In this document: positions 1 through 10,953 of the stretch, piece after piece
Layout: each line of letters begins with the position of its first letter
Position numbering within the stretch: the first letter of the stretch is position 1
Source: Klebsiella oxytoca NBRC 105695
Lineage (GTDB): Bacteria > Pseudomonadota > Gammaproteobacteria > Enterobacterales > Enterobacteriaceae
Length of the DNA: 64,000 nt
Assembly (NCBI RefSeq): GCF_001598695.1
Contig: NZ_BCZK01000007.1
Coordinates: 62,001-126,000 of the forward strand
Direction: 5' to 3'
Program-made: the position numbers and the translations under genes
The notes under the pieces: generated by a model
The model's database searches: none
What the model saw: the letters and a program-made list of their open reading frames with translations, nothing else
Told to the model about the DNA's origin: nothing

Positions 1-2012
1 ACCCGAGCTTCGGGATGGCGATTTGCGGACGCATGCTGGAATCCCAGGGATTCCGCGTGGGAATTATTTCCCAGCCGGACTGGAACAACAAAGATGACTT
101 CATGCGTCTGGGTAAACCGAACCTGTTCTTCGGCGTGACTGCCGGTAACATGGACTCGATGATCAACCGCTACACTGCCGACCGTAAGCTGCGCCATGAC
201 GATGCCTACACGGCGGGTAACGTGGCCGGTAAACGCCCGGATCGCGCTACGCTGGTCTACACTCAGCGCTGCAAAGAGGCATGGAAAGATGTCCCGGTGA
301 TCCTCGGGGGCATCGAAGCCAGTCTGCGCCGTACCGCGCACTATGACTACTGGTCCGATACCGTGCGCCGTTCGGTGCTGGTGGACTCTAAGGCCGATAT
401 GCTGATGTTCGGCAACGGCGAGCGTCCGCTGGTGGAAGTGGCGCACCGTCTGGCCGCCGGCGAGCCTATCGGGCAAATTCGCGATGTACGCAACACCGCC
501 ATCATGGTGAAGGAAGCGCTGCCTGGCTGGAGCGGGGTGGACTCCACGCGTCTGGACACGCCGGGGAAAATCGACCCGATCCCGCATCCGTACGGTGAAG
601 ATCTACCGTGCGCGGATAACAAAACCGTCGCGCCGCCAAAGCAGGAAGCGAAGCGCGTTACCGTCCAGCCGCCGCGTCCTAAGCCGTGGGAGAAGACCTA
701 CGTCCTGCTGCCTTCCTTTGAGAAAGTAAAAGGCGATAAAGTTCTCTACGCGCATGCCTCGCGCATTCTGCACCATGAAACTAACCCCGGCTGCGCCCGG
801 GCGCTGATGCAGAAGCACGGCGAGCGCTATATCTGGATTAACCCGCCCGCCATTCCGCTCTCAACCGAAGAGATGGATAGCGTGTTTGCGCTGCCCTATA
901 AGCGCGTTCCGCATCCTTCTTACGGCGATGCCCGCATTCCGGCCTATGAGATGATTCGCTTCTCCATTAACATCATGCGCGGCTGTTTTGGCGGCTGTTC
1001 GTTCTGCTCGATTACCGAGCATGAAGGTCGGATCATTCAGAGCCGTTCCGAAGATTCGATCATCAATGAAATCGAAGCGATTCGCGATACGGTGCCCGGC
1101 TTTACCGGTATTATTTCCGATCTTGGCGGCCCGACGGCCAATATGTATATGCTGCGCTGCAAGTCGCCGCGCGCCGAGCAGACCTGCCGCCGCCTGTCAT
1201 GCGTTTATCCAGATATCTGCCCGCATATGGACACCAACCATGAGCCGACGATTAACCTTTACCGTCGCGCCCGCGATCTTAAAGGCATCAAAAAGATCCT
1301 CATCGCATCCGGCGTTCGTTACGACATTGCGGTTGAAGATCCGCGCTACATCAAAGAGCTGGCCACCCACCACGTCGGCGGTTATCTGAAGATTGCTCCT
1401 GAACATACCGAAGAGGGGCCACTGTCGAAGATGATGAAGCCGGGTATGGGCAGCTACGATCGCTTTAAGCAGTTGTTCGATACTTATTCGAAGCATGCGG
1501 GTAAAGAGCAGTATCTGATTCCATACTTTATTTCCGCCCACCCGGGGACGCGAGATGAAGATATGGTGAATCTCGCGCTGTGGCTGAAGCAGCATCGTTT
1601 CCGCCTGGATCAGGTGCAGAACTTCTATCCGTCGCCGCTGGCGAACTCGACCACCATGTATTACACCGGCAAGAACCCGCTGGGTAAGATTGGCTATAAG
1701 AGTGAGGATGTGGTGGTGCCGAAGGGCGACAAACAGCGCCGCCTGCACAAGGCGCTGCTGCGCTATCACGATCCGGCCAACTGGCCGCTGATCCGTCAGG
1801 CGCTGGAAACGATGGGTAAAAAGCACCTGATCGGCAGCCGTCGCGATTGCCTGGTACCGGCGCCGACGCTGGAAGAAATGCGCGAAGCGCGTCGCCAGAA
1901 CCGCCATACCCGACCGGCGTTGACGAAGCATACGCCGATTGTGCACCAGCGTTCGAACGGCGGGGCGACGGCGAAGAAGCCCGTGAAACGCGGCAAGGTT
2001 GCCGGTCGTTAA
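1..2012 (+). CDS. ygiQ: Radical SAM protein YgiQ, 5' end cut off
   Basis: The frame is open at base 1 (His-Pro-Ser-Phe-Gly before the first visible ATG at 15), so the start lies outside the window; about 670 of the roughly 740 residues usual for YgiQ are present. The radical SAM signature CxxxCxxC (Cys-Phe-Gly-Gly-Cys-Ser-Phe-Cys) is encoded at 984-1007 and should bind the 4Fe-4S cluster that cleaves S-adenosylmethionine. The C-terminus is a basic tail rich in Lys and Arg. The sequence matches the E. coli protein almost throughout as far as I recall it. The reaction catalysed is not established for the family. It lies next to the dkgA-yqhD group, as in E. coli. Confidence 0.95.
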   Translation, partial: PSFGMAICGRMLESQGFRVGIISQPDWNNKDDFMRLGKPNLFFGVTAGNMDSMINRYTADRKLRHDDAYTAGNVAGKRPDRATLVYTQRCKEAWKDVPVILGGIEASLRRTAHYDYWSDTVRRSVLVDSKADMLMFGNGERPLVEVAHRLAAGEPIGQIRDVRNTAIMVKEALPGWSGVDSTRLDTPGKIDPIPHPYGEDLPCADNKTVAPPKQEAKRVTVQPPRPKPWEKTYVLLPSFEKVKGDKVLYAHASRILHHETNPGCARALMQKHGERYIWINPPAIPLSTEEMDSVFALPYKRVPHPSYGDARIPAYEMIRFSINIMRGCFGGCSFCSITEHEGRIIQSRSEDSIINEIEAIRDTVPGFTGIISDLGGPTANMYMLRCKSPRAEQTCRRLSCVYPDICPHMDTNHEPTINLYRRARDLKGIKKILIASGVRYDIAVEDPRYIKELATHHVGGYLKIAPEHTEEGPLSKMMKPGMGSYDRFKQLFDTYSKHAGKEQYLIPYFISAHPGTRDEDMVNLALWLKQHRFRLDQVQNFYPSPLANSTTMYYTGKNPLGKIGYKSEDVVVPKGDKQRRLHKALLRYHDPANWPLIRQALETMGKKHLIGSRRDCLVPAPTLEEMREARRQNRHTRPALTKHTPIVHQRSNGGATAKKPVKRGKVAGR

Positions 2013-2039
2013 GCCTGCAGTATTGCCCGGTGGTGCCTC

Positions 2040-2074
2040 GCTGACCGGGCCTGATCATCCCGGGCCCGGTCAGC
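2040..2074. terminator. Hairpin between convergent ygiQ and HIT gene
   Basis: A 12-bp perfect inverted repeat (gctgaccgggcc / ggcccggtcagc) with an 11-base loop separates two convergent genes. There is no T-run on either side, so it may be a REP-like element rather than a classical terminator. Confidence 0.45.
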
Positions 2075-2105
2075 CGCTTGCCAAACGGCAAAGCAAATTC
2101 TATGG

Positions 2106-2561
2106 CTATGCTTCTCTGATTCTGGCCGCCAGCGCTGCCAGCTTTTCATCATCCGCCCGCTCGTGATCGTGGGAGGAGAGATAGCCTTCATATTGCGCAA
2201 AAAACTTAGTCTGACGCGACTCGATCGGCCGCCATTGGGACATATCCCCGGTGCCGTGCATCGGACTGAGTTTGCTGTGGACATGGTCAACGCCATAGCC
2301 TTCAAAAAACATCCCCGTACGTCCCACGTCATCGAAGGATTTATCCAGAAGCTTTGCCACCTTCTGCGTCGCCAGCACCAGGTCGGCTAGCGCCTGCGGC
2401 GGCATATCAAACGCATAGCTGGGATAGTGCTTCTTCGGGATCACGACCGTAAAACCGTCGGTATTTGGATAAATGGAGAGAAAGGCGAGGTGATGCTCAT
2501 CTTCCCACACCTTGTGGCAGGGGGCTTTCCCCTCAACAATTTGACAGAAAATACAGCTCAT
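2106..2561 (-). CDS. HIT-family nucleotide hydrolase/transferase
   Basis: A 151-residue histidine-triad protein. HIT proteins hydrolyse or transfer nucleotidyl groups (Ap4A, AMP-lysine type substrates). The N-terminal Cys-Ile-Phe-Cys-Gln-Ile segment and the central strand-helix pattern are typical. The signature reads His-Val-His-Ser-Lys-Leu instead of His-x-His-x-His: the first His and the nucleophilic middle His are present, the third is Lys. This resembles a subfamily with the pattern HxHxK followed by PMHG. The frame extends upstream to a TTG at 2585, but the ATG at 2561 gives the N-terminus usual for the family. Convergent with ygiQ; substrate unknown. Confidence 0.85.
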   Translation of the reverse strand: MSCIFCQIVEGKAPCHKVWEDEHHLAFLSIYPNTDGFTVVIPKKHYPSYAFDMPPQALADLVLATQKVAKLLDKSFDDVGRTGMFFEGYGVDHVHSKLSPMHGTGDMSQWRPIESRQTKFFAQYEGYLSSHDHERADDEKLAALAARIREA

Positions 2562-2659
2562 CAGCACGCATCCATTTGATTGCAATAAGCCATAAATGTA
2601 CGTGGTTTTAGCCGGACTGCAAAGCGATGCTCCGCCGGGATCCGACGGAGCAGGAAGGA

Positions 2660-3487
2660 TTAGCCGCCGAACTGATCCGGGTCAGGCCCGAGGCGTTTGT
2701 TTTTGTCCAGCTTAGTGATTTCACTCAATTCATCTTTATCGAGACGGAAGTCCCAGACGTTAAAATTCTCGGCGATGCGCGACGGCGTCACGGATTTCGG
2801 GATCACCACCAGGCCGCTATCGAGGTGCCAGCGGATAACGATTTGCGCCGGCGTTTTGCCGTATTTGTCCGCCAGTTGGTGAATAATTTTCTGATCGAAA
2901 ACTCCTTCACCGCCCTGTGCCAGCGGGCTCCAGGACTCGGTCTGAATTTTATGCGTCGCATTCCAGGCATGAAGCTGACGCTGCTGCAGCAGAGGATGCA
3001 GTTCAATCTGGTTTATCACCGGGGCGACGCCGGTTTCATCAATGATTTTTTGCAGATGGTGGACCTGGAAATTACAGACGCCGATGCTTTTTGCCAGCCC
3101 TTGCTGCTGTAGCTCAATTAGGCTTTTCCAGGCATCAACATAATGGTTCGTAGCCGGCACCGGCCAGTGAATGAGGTATAAGTCGACGTAGTCGAGTTTG
3201 AGTTTTTTAAGGCTTTCCTGCAGCGCTTCACGGGGCTGCTTTTGATCGTCATTCCACAGCTTCGTGGTGACGAACAGCTCATCGCGGGCGACGCCTGCGC
3301 TGCTCAGTGCATTGCCGACGCCGGTTTCATTCTGGTATACGGCGGCGGTGTCAAATGAGCGATAACCGACTTCCAGCGCCTTATGAATGGCGGAGACGAC
3401 TTCCTCGTTGCCTGCTTTCCACACGCCGAGCCCCAGCTGCGGCATCAGGTTGCCGTCGTGTAGTTTTATAACGGTTGGATGTGTCAT
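2660..3487 (-). CDS. dkgA: 2,5-diketo-D-gluconate reductase A (aldo-keto reductase)
   Basis: A 275-residue aldo-keto reductase, the same length as E. coli DkgA (YqhE) and nearly collinear with it. It reduces 2,5-diketo-D-gluconate and methylglyoxal or other aldehydes with NADPH in the cytoplasm. The catalytic tetrad is visible as Asp46 and Tyr51 in the FDTAAVYQNE segment, Lys76 in TTKLWND and His107 in LIHWP. The NADPH phosphate-binding segment IPKSVTPSRIAEN lies near the C-terminus. It is downstream of yqhD on the same strand; in E. coli the two are co-transcribed under YqhC. A good ribosome-binding site (aggagg) lies just upstream of the ATG. Confidence 0.95.
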   Translation of the reverse strand: MTHPTVIKLHDGNLMPQLGLGVWKAGNEEVVSAIHKALEVGYRSFDTAAVYQNETGVGNALSSAGVARDELFVTTKLWNDDQKQPREALQESLKKLKLDYVDLYLIHWPVPATNHYVDAWKSLIELQQQGLAKSIGVCNFQVHHLQKIIDETGVAPVINQIELHPLLQQRQLHAWNATHKIQTESWSPLAQGGEGVFDQKIIHQLADKYGKTPAQIVIRWHLDSGLVVIPKSVTPSRIAENFNVWDFRLDKDELSEITKLDKNKRLGPDPDQFGG

Positions 3488-3578
3488 GCCTTCCTCCTGT
3501 TAATGAACTCAGCGGGACAGAATCCGCTGAGGGGTAGCATTAAGTCTGGACGAAATAGCTAAAAACGGTAGTTAAACT

Positions 3579-3612
3579 CCTCTCCTTTGCGCGAGTTTAC
3601 GCGTCGGAGAGG
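3579..3612 (-). promoter_or_regulatory. Hairpin between yqhD and dkgA
   Basis: Inverted repeat cctctcc / ggagagg with an inner cgcg/cgcg stem in the 132-bp gap between yqhD and dkgA. There is no strong T-run after it on the minus strand. It could be a partial terminator or a processing site that sets the ratio of the two reductases. Confidence 0.35.
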
Positions 3613-3619
3613 GCGTTGA

Positions 3620-4783
3620 TTAGCGTGCAGCCTCGTAAATACGGCGGCTGACGTCCAGAGTAATATCCTGATTTTCACCCAGTTGGGTCATACCGTGCTC
3701 CTCCAGTTTCGCCAGCAGCGCCGGGATGGAGCTACCATCCAGACCGTAGGCGGAAAGGCGAGTCGGGACGCCCATGCGTTCGAAGAAATCACGCGTTGCG
3801 GCGATGGCGGCATCAATACGCTCTTCTTCAGAACCTTCGGTGATGTTCCAGACGCGAGCGGCGTACTGCAGCAGTTTAGCGCGTTTAGCCTCGCGTTTTT
3901 CATTCCACAGCGCCGGCAGAACGATGGCCAGCGTCTGCGCGTGATCGAGCCCGTGCATGGCGGTCAGTTCGTGGCCCAGCATGTGCGTCGCCCAGTCCTG
4001 CGGTACGCCTGCGCCGATCAGGCCGTTCAGCGCCTGGGTGGCGGCCCACATAATATTGGCGCGAACGTCGTAGTTTTCCGGCTCTTTCAGCGCCTTCGGA
4101 CCGTCTTCCACCAGGGTCAGGAGAATGCCTTCGGCGAAACGGTCCTGGATTTTACCGTCGACCGGATAGGTGACGTACTGCTCAACGGTATGGACGAATG
4201 CGTCAACGACGCCGTTAGCCACCTGGCGCGGCGGCAGGGTGTAGGTGTAAACCGGATCCAGAATAGCGAACACCGGCTGGACGTGGGTGGACATAAACGC
4301 GCGTTTGTCGCCGGTGGTTTTACGCGAGATCACCGCGCCTTTATTAGATTCGGAACCGGTCGCAGGCAGCGTCAGCACGGAGCCCATCGGGATAGCGCTG
4401 GCCACTTTGCTGCCGTAAGTTTCGAGAATTTCCCACGGATCGATACTGGCATCGTAGTGGGCCGCCGCGGCGATGAATTTAGTGCCGTCGAGAACGGAGC
4501 CGCCGCCCACCGCCAACAGGAAAGTGATCTTTTCATCACGCGCGATTTTCACCGCGTTCATCAGCGTTTCGTAGGACGGGTTTGGCTCGATGCCGCCAAA
4601 TTCCCGAACGTCAATGCCGTTCAGCGCGCTGAGAACCTGATCAAGCACGCCGGTTTTCTTCACGCTACCGCCGCCGTAGGTGACAAGCACACGTGCATCC
4701 GCCGGGATTTGATCGCGCAGATTTTCAATCGCGCCTTTGCCGAACTGAATGCGGGTTGGGGTATGTAGGTCGAAATTGTTCAT
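3620..4783 (-). CDS. yqhD: NADPH-dependent aldehyde reductase YqhD
   Basis: A 387-residue iron-type alcohol dehydrogenase that reduces short-chain aldehydes (acrolein, malondialdehyde, methylglyoxal, furfural-type compounds) with NADPH. The frame is open to 4798, but the ATG at 4783 gives the E. coli N-terminus and length. The dinucleotide-binding GGGSVLDGTKF motif and the metal-site region with HELTAMHGLDHAQTLA are intact. First gene of the yqhD-dkgA unit and divergent from its known activator gene yqhC, so aldehyde-induced expression from the 4784-4979 region is expected. Confidence 0.95.
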   Translation of the reverse strand: MNNFDLHTPTRIQFGKGAIENLRDQIPADARVLVTYGGGSVKKTGVLDQVLSALNGIDVREFGGIEPNPSYETLMNAVKIARDEKITFLLAVGGGSVLDGTKFIAAAAHYDASIDPWEILETYGSKVASAIPMGSVLTLPATGSESNKGAVISRKTTGDKRAFMSTHVQPVFAILDPVYTYTLPPRQVANGVVDAFVHTVEQYVTYPVDGKIQDRFAEGILLTLVEDGPKALKEPENYDVRANIMWAATQALNGLIGAGVPQDWATHMLGHELTAMHGLDHAQTLAIVLPALWNEKREAKRAKLLQYAARVWNITEGSEEERIDAAIAATRDFFERMGVPTRLSAYGLDGSSIPALLAKLEEHGMTQLGENQDITLDVSRRIYEAAR

Positions 4784-4979
4784 GGCTGGTGCCCTCAAAT
4801 AGATAAAACCGCCAGCAGAGACAATACCTCTGCCAGATGACGGACATTGTGTTCCCGCGGACCGTTCCCCTCAATGCACATTCCTGCCGTTGTCTTGCCC
4901 ATTTCTCTTTGTAGCTGGAGAAATTCGCCGGAAGTGCGCACAATGCGAAGGTATAAAAACGTTCGGAGAAGCACGATAA
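4784..4979. promoter_or_regulatory. Divergent yqhD / yqhC promoter region
   Basis: The 196 bp between the divergent starts of yqhD and yqhC should hold both promoters and the YqhC operator. That arrangement is known from E. coli; I could not fix exact operator bases by eye. Confidence 0.6.
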
Positions 4980-5879
4980 ATGAACCGCGCTGAGATATGC
5001 CAGCTATTAACGTATAAGGTTAATCAGCTGAAAGATAAAGAAGAAATGCTTAATGGTCTGCTGCCGGATATCCGCCTGCTGTACGGCACTCAGCCGGGGA
5101 CGCGTACGCCGGTCATGTACCAGCCGGGGATCGTTTTTCTCTTTTCCGGGCATAAAATTGGCTATATCAATGAGCGTACCTTCCGCTATGACACCAATGA
5201 GTATCTGCTGCTGACGGTTCCGCTGCCGTTTGAGTGCGAAACTTTTGCCACCCCGGAAGTACCGCTGGCGGGAATAAGGCTGAATGTCGATATTCTTCAA
5301 CTGCAAGAACTGCTGATGGATATCGGGGAGGATGAGCAGTTTCAGCCGTCCATGGCGTCAAGCGGAATCAACTCTGCGGTGCTGTCCGAAGAGATTCTGT
5401 GCGCGGCGGAGCGGCTGCTGGATGTGATGGAACGCCCGCTTGACGCGCGCATTCTTGGCAAACAGATCATCCGCGAAATTCTCTATCACGTGCTGACCGG
5501 GCCGTGCGGGGGAGCGCTGCTGGCGCTGGTCAGCCGTCAAACCCACTTCAGCCTGATCAGCCGCGTGCTGAAGCGCATCGAAAGCCAGTACACTGAGAAC
5601 CTCAGCGTCGATCAGCTGGCGGCTGAGGCCAATATGAGCGTCTCGGCGTTCCACCATAACTTTAAATCGGTTACCAGCACCTCCCCGCTACAGTATCTGA
5701 AGACTTATCGCCTGCATAAAGCGCGCATGCTGATGATCCACGACGGCATGAAAGCCAGCGCGGCGGCGATGCGGGTAGGGTATGAGAGCGCATCGCAGTT
5801 CAGCCGCGAGTTTAAGCGTTATTTCGGCATGACGCCGGGAGAAGATGCGGCACGCATCAGGACAATACAGGGGATGTAA
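4980..5879 (+). CDS. yqhC: AraC-family aldehyde-responsive activator YqhC
   Basis: A 299-residue AraC/XylS regulator. Residues 1 to about 185 form the cupin-like sensor (AraC_N type) and about 190-295 the double helix-turn-helix ([20 protein letters not shown] and a second helix pair ending in [10 protein letters not shown]). The ATG at 4980 follows gga-rich sequence about nine bases upstream. In E. coli YqhC activates yqhD and dkgA after aldehyde exposure; the divergent position here supports the same role. Confidence 0.92.
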   Translation: MNRAEICQLLTYKVNQLKDKEEMLNGLLPDIRLLYGTQPGTRTPVMYQPGIVFLFSGHKIGYINERTFRYDTNEYLLLTVPLPFECETFATPEVPLAGIRLNVDILQLQELLMDIGEDEQFQPSMASSGINSAVLSEEILCAAERLLDVMERPLDARILGKQIIREILYHVLTGPCGGALLALVSRQTHFSLISRVLKRIESQYTENLSVDQLAAEANMSVSAFHHNFKSVTSTSPLQYLKTYRLHKARMLMIHDGMKASAAAMRVGYESASQFSREFKRYFGMTPGEDAARIRTIQGM

Positions 5880-5922
5880 TAACGATCTCAGGGCGGCAAA
5901 TCCTCGCCGCCCTGGCACCCTA

Positions 5923-6582
5923 TCAGGCGTTGCAGTATTTCTTTTTAATCACCACGATAACTGTACCGAGCAGCCCGGCTATCAGCAGCGCGATAGGCAG
6001 AATCATCAGGCAGGTCATGACCTGATCTTCATGACGTTTTACGAAGGGAATCATACTCAACGCATAGCCCAGACCGGTAACTACCCCAACCCACAGCAGC
6101 GCGCTCAGCCAGTTGAAAAACTGGAAGCGGCGGTTCGGCAGCCCGGAAATGCCCGCCATGGTTGGCAGAAGGGTGCGAACAAACGCCAGGAAGCGTCCGG
6201 CCAGCAGCGCCAGCAGGCCGTGCTTGTCAAACATGCAGGTTGCCCGCTGATGGTATTTATGCGGCAGATGCCCAAGCCAGCGCTTAACCGTGGCGGTATT
6301 ACCCAGCCAGCGCCCCTGAATATAGCTCAGCCAGCAGCCGAGGCTGGCTGCAGCGGTTAAGATAGCGACAGTCGGTACAAAGTCCATCACGCCTTTGGCG
6401 ATTAGCGCGCCGGCGAGCAGCAGCAGGCTATCGCCCGGTAAAAACGAGGCGGGCAGCAGACCGTTTTCCAGAAACAGGGTTGCGAACATGACCAGATATA
6501 CAACGCCCACAACGTGGGGGTTTGCCAACGCGGCAAAATCATGCTGCCACAGAGCGGCGACGATTTCTTGAATGACAACCAT
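5923..6582 (-). CDS. yghB: DedA-family inner membrane protein YghB
   Basis: A 219-residue polytopic membrane protein nearly identical in layout to E. coli YghB. DedA proteins are proton-dependent transporters or scramblase-like proteins needed for envelope integrity, cell division and resistance to cationic agents. Conserved family segments are visible: [19 protein letters not shown], the [16 protein letters not shown] block with the essential Arg residues, and the basic tail VIKKKYCNA. It sits between yqhC and metC as in E. coli and is convergent with yqhC. Confidence 0.95.
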   Translation of the reverse strand: MVVIQEIVAALWQHDFAALANPHVVGVVYLVMFATLFLENGLLPASFLPGDSLLLLAGALIAKGVMDFVPTVAILTAAASLGCWLSYIQGRWLGNTATVKRWLGHLPHKYHQRATCMFDKHGLLALLAGRFLAFVRTLLPTMAGISGLPNRRFQFFNWLSALLWVGVVTGLGYALSMIPFVKRHEDQVMTCLMILPIALLIAGLLGTVIVVIKKKYCNA

Positions 6583-6714
6583 GGACTTTCCTAAGTGGTA
6601 CCGTGTTTTTTATTTAGTGTACTCCTGAAGAGGCCCGAGCACCTTGATCCCGGGCGCAACTAAAGCGGCCGCTTTTCTTAAAAACGTCCGCTATTGTTGC
6701 CACTGACTGTCACT

Positions 6715-7937
<1,223 letters not shown>

Positions 7938-8071
7938 AAACTATCATGAATGCCCGTTGATGTACCGGGTCACGGCGGATACAGGTAAAAATTTTACTAA
8001 CCGCGGGGTCAGCAACTTTTTTACTGCGTAAGCGCAAGGAAAATAAACGTGATTTGCTGCACAGTGTAAAT

Positions 8072-8090
8072 ACTAATGAGAACCACTATC
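8072..8090 (+). promoter_or_regulatory. Fur box upstream of exbB
   Basis: The 19 bases actaatgagaaccactatc match the Fur consensus gataatgataatcattatc at 14 positions by my count. The site is about 65 bases upstream of exbB, whose homologues are iron-repressed through Fur. Confidence 0.75.
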
Positions 8091-8153
8091 AATTCGATGT
8101 CGTTTTGATATTATTGTGCGCAGATTTTGTGATTTACGTCCTGGAGATACAGT

Positions 8154-8885
8154 GTGGGTAATAATTTGATGCAGGCGGATCTCTCCGTTTGGGGTATGTA
8201 TCATCATGCCGATATTGTCGTTAAGGTAGTGATGATCGGCCTGATTCTGGCGTCGGTCGTTACATGGGCTATCTTTTTCGGCAAAGGCGCAGAAATCCTG
8301 GCCAGCAAGCGCCGCCTCAAGCGCGAACAGCAGCTGGTTGCTGAAGCACGCTCTCTCGACCAGGCCAGCGATATCGCTAACGGTTTCGATGCGAAAAGCC
8401 TGACCTCGCAGCTGATCAACGAAGCGCAAAATGAGCTTGAGCTTTCTGCGGGTTCTGAAGATAACGAAGGCATTAAAGAGCGTACCGGTTTCCGACTGGA
8501 GCGTCGCGTCGCGGCGGTAGGTCGTTACATGGGACGCGGCAACGGTTATCTGGCGACCATCGGCGCGATTTCCCCGTTCGTCGGCCTGTTTGGTACCGTC
8601 TGGGGCATCATGAACAGCTTTATCGGGATTGCCCAGACCCAGACCACTAACCTGGCGGTTGTTGCTCCGGGCATCGCGGAAGCGCTGCTGGCCACGGCAA
8701 TCGGCCTGTTCGCTGCGATTCCGGCGGTCGTCATCTATAACATTTTCGCCCGAATGATTGCCAGCTACAAAGCGTCCCTTGGCGATGTCGCCGCCCAGGT
8801 TCTGCTGCTGCAAAGCCGCGATCTGGACCTGAGCGCCAGCGGCGTTAAGCCGGTACGTACCGCCCAGAAATTACGCGTAGGTTGA
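8154..8885 (+). CDS. exbB: TonB-system energiser ExbB
   Basis: A 243-residue inner membrane protein. With ExbD and TonB it converts proton motive force into work at outer membrane siderophore and cobalamin receptors. The start is GTG (reading Met-Gly-Asn-Asn-Leu), as in E. coli, after the ggag at about 8142. One transmembrane helix near residues 20-40, a cytoplasmic loop, and two C-terminal helices containing the MotA/TolQ/ExbB block IGAISPFVGLFGTVWGIM are visible. exbD follows after six bases. The upstream Fur box indicates iron repression. Confidence 0.96.
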   Translation: MGNNLMQADLSVWGMYHHADIVVKVVMIGLILASVVTWAIFFGKGAEILASKRRLKREQQLVAEARSLDQASDIANGFDAKSLTSQLINEAQNELELSAGSEDNEGIKERTGFRLERRVAAVGRYMGRGNGYLATIGAISPFVGLFGTVWGIMNSFIGIAQTQTTNLAVVAPGIAEALLATAIGLFAAIPAVVIYNIFARMIASYKASLGDVAAQVLLLQSRDLDLSASGVKPVRTAQKLRVG

Positions 8886-8891
8886 TGCTCT

Positions 8892-9317
<426 letters not shown>

Positions 9318-9342
9318 TCTCCCCTTTCCACGCATCTCCTCA

Positions 9343-9366
9343 GGCTGGCCTTGCGCCAGCCTTTCT
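9343..9366 (+). terminator. exbBD rho-independent terminator
   Basis: Stem ggctggc / gccagcc with a five-base loop, followed by tttctt, 25 bases after the exbD stop. Confidence 0.8.
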
Positions 9367-9407
9367 TATAGTTGAAGCAAAAACTTGTAAGACCAATCGT
9401 GTAGATG

Positions 9408-9423
9408 TGTGACAACTTTCTCA
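9408..9423 (+). promoter_or_regulatory. Possible CRP site upstream of the sugar symporter gene
   Basis: tgtga, six bases, then tctca: the left half-site is perfect and the right half matches tcaca at three of five positions. Catabolite control would suit a glycoside operon. Weak evidence. Confidence 0.3.
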
Positions 9424-9521
9424 GTTAACAGAAAACATAAACCCGATGCGAAAAATGACAATAGGATAGTTTTTATCCTCCCTCTAGAGTGAATACCACT
9501 TCATCTGAGAGGGATTATATT

Positions 9522-10940
9522 GTGAATCACGATAATAAACTGTCATTTGCGGAGAAGCTGGGATACGGCATGGGAGATGCAGCCTGCGGTATCGTCTACT
9601 CTTCGGTAACCATGTTTCTGACATGGTTTTATACGGATATTTACGGACTCTCCGCTGCCGCAGTCGGAGTGATGTTCCTGGTGACGCGGGTTCTGGATGC
9701 GATTACCGATCCGCTAACCGGCATCGTTGCAGACCGTGTGAAGACCCGCTGGGGCCATTTTCGCCCGTGGCTTATCTGGTTTGCCGTCCCTTATGCCGTG
9801 CTGGCGGTAATGACCTTCACTACTCCGGAATTTGGCGCATCGGGTAAACTGGTTTACGCCTACCTGACTTACACCTTACTCATGCTGTGTTACACCTTTA
9901 TCAATATTCCCTACTGCGCGCTGGGCGGAGTCATCACGCGCGATGAGAAGGATCGCCTATCAGCCCAGTCATATCGTTTTACGATCTCTTCTCTGGCCGG
10001 TCTGATGGTTTCTGTCGCAACCCTGTTTCTGGTGGATTTTTTAGGTAAAGAAAATAAGCAGTTTGGTTTTCAGGCGACAATGGGAATCATGGGCGCGATC
10101 GCTATTGTAATGCTGGCTTTCTGCTTCTTCTCTACTAAAGAACGCGTGGCTCCAGCGGTTGAACAGCAGGGGAGCATACGCGAAGATCTCCGTCAGCTTC
10201 TGGCGAATGACCAGTGGCGTATTGTGGCGATAATCACTTTTTTCTCGAGTATGGCCGGGGTTATGCGCAGCGCCGCCACGCTCTATTATGCAACCTACCT
10301 GATGTTAGGCGGCGTGGAGTCCGCGGCGGGAACAGCCATGAAATCAGCATTTGTTTCCACCAGCGTCGTTGGCACGATTATCGGCAGCATCGCCGCCGGA
10401 TGGCTGGCCAAGCGCTATCGCGCGGTCTCGCTGTTTAAAAATATCAACCTCCTGCTGGTTCTGGTTGGCGTCGTAATGTTCTTTGTGCCGCCGACCTGGC
10501 TGCCGGTGGTGTTCCCTTTATACTTTCTGGTCGGCTTCTTCCATCAGATGTACCAGCCGTTTAAATGGAACATGATGGCCAACGCCGCCGATTATGGCGA
10601 ATGGAAGTTTGGTCGTCGCATCACGGGATTATCTTATTCCGGTAATCTGTTTGCTTTGAAAATGGGCATGGCGGTTGCTGGTGCCGCCGTAGGTTTTTCG
10701 CTTGGGCTATTTGGCTATCAGGCGGGCGTAACGGCGCAGACTCCGCTGGCGACAATGGGAATTGTTGGGCTGTTAACGCTCGGTCCATCACTATCTTACC
10801 TGCTTCTGTGGTGGCTGGCGCGTTTCTATAAGCTGGATGACAAAATGATGCAGACAATTCAGCGAGAGCTGTCCATGCGCCAGCAACAGGCGCATTCAGA
10901 GACGCAATTGCCGCTAAACGCCGTTCCGGAAAAGGCCTGA
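9522..10940 (+). CDS. GPH-family glycoside:cation symporter (xyloside or glucuronide type)
   Basis: A 12-helix MFS-fold transporter of the glycoside-pentoside-hexuronide family, related to E. coli YagG, YicJ and GusB. Diagnostic segments are EKLGYGMGDAACGI at the N-terminus, VLDAITDPLTG with the conserved Asp-Pro, and DRVKTRWGHFRPW. Two GTG starts are possible. I chose 9522 because a strong gagaggg lies eight bases before it; the GTG at 9489 has no clear site and gives 11 extra residues. The GH43 gene follows 13 bases after the stop, so the pair likely imports and hydrolyses a pentose-containing oligosaccharide. The exact sugar is inferred, not shown. Confidence 0.9.
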   Translation: MNHDNKLSFAEKLGYGMGDAACGIVYSSVTMFLTWFYTDIYGLSAAAVGVMFLVTRVLDAITDPLTGIVADRVKTRWGHFRPWLIWFAVPYAVLAVMTFTTPEFGASGKLVYAYLTYTLLMLCYTFINIPYCALGGVITRDEKDRLSAQSYRFTISSLAGLMVSVATLFLVDFLGKENKQFGFQATMGIMGAIAIVMLAFCFFSTKERVAPAVEQQGSIREDLRQLLANDQWRIVAIITFFSSMAGVMRSAATLYYATYLMLGGVESAAGTAMKSAFVSTSVVGTIIGSIAAGWLAKRYRAVSLFKNINLLLVLVGVVMFFVPPTWLPVVFPLYFLVGFFHQMYQPFKWNMMANAADYGEWKFGRRITGLSYSGNLFALKMGMAVAGAAVGFSLGLFGYQAGVTAQTPLATMGIVGLLTLGPSLSYLLLWWLARFYKLDDKMMQTIQRELSMRQQQAHSETQLPLNAVPEKA

Positions 10941-10953
10941 GGAGATGCGAAAT

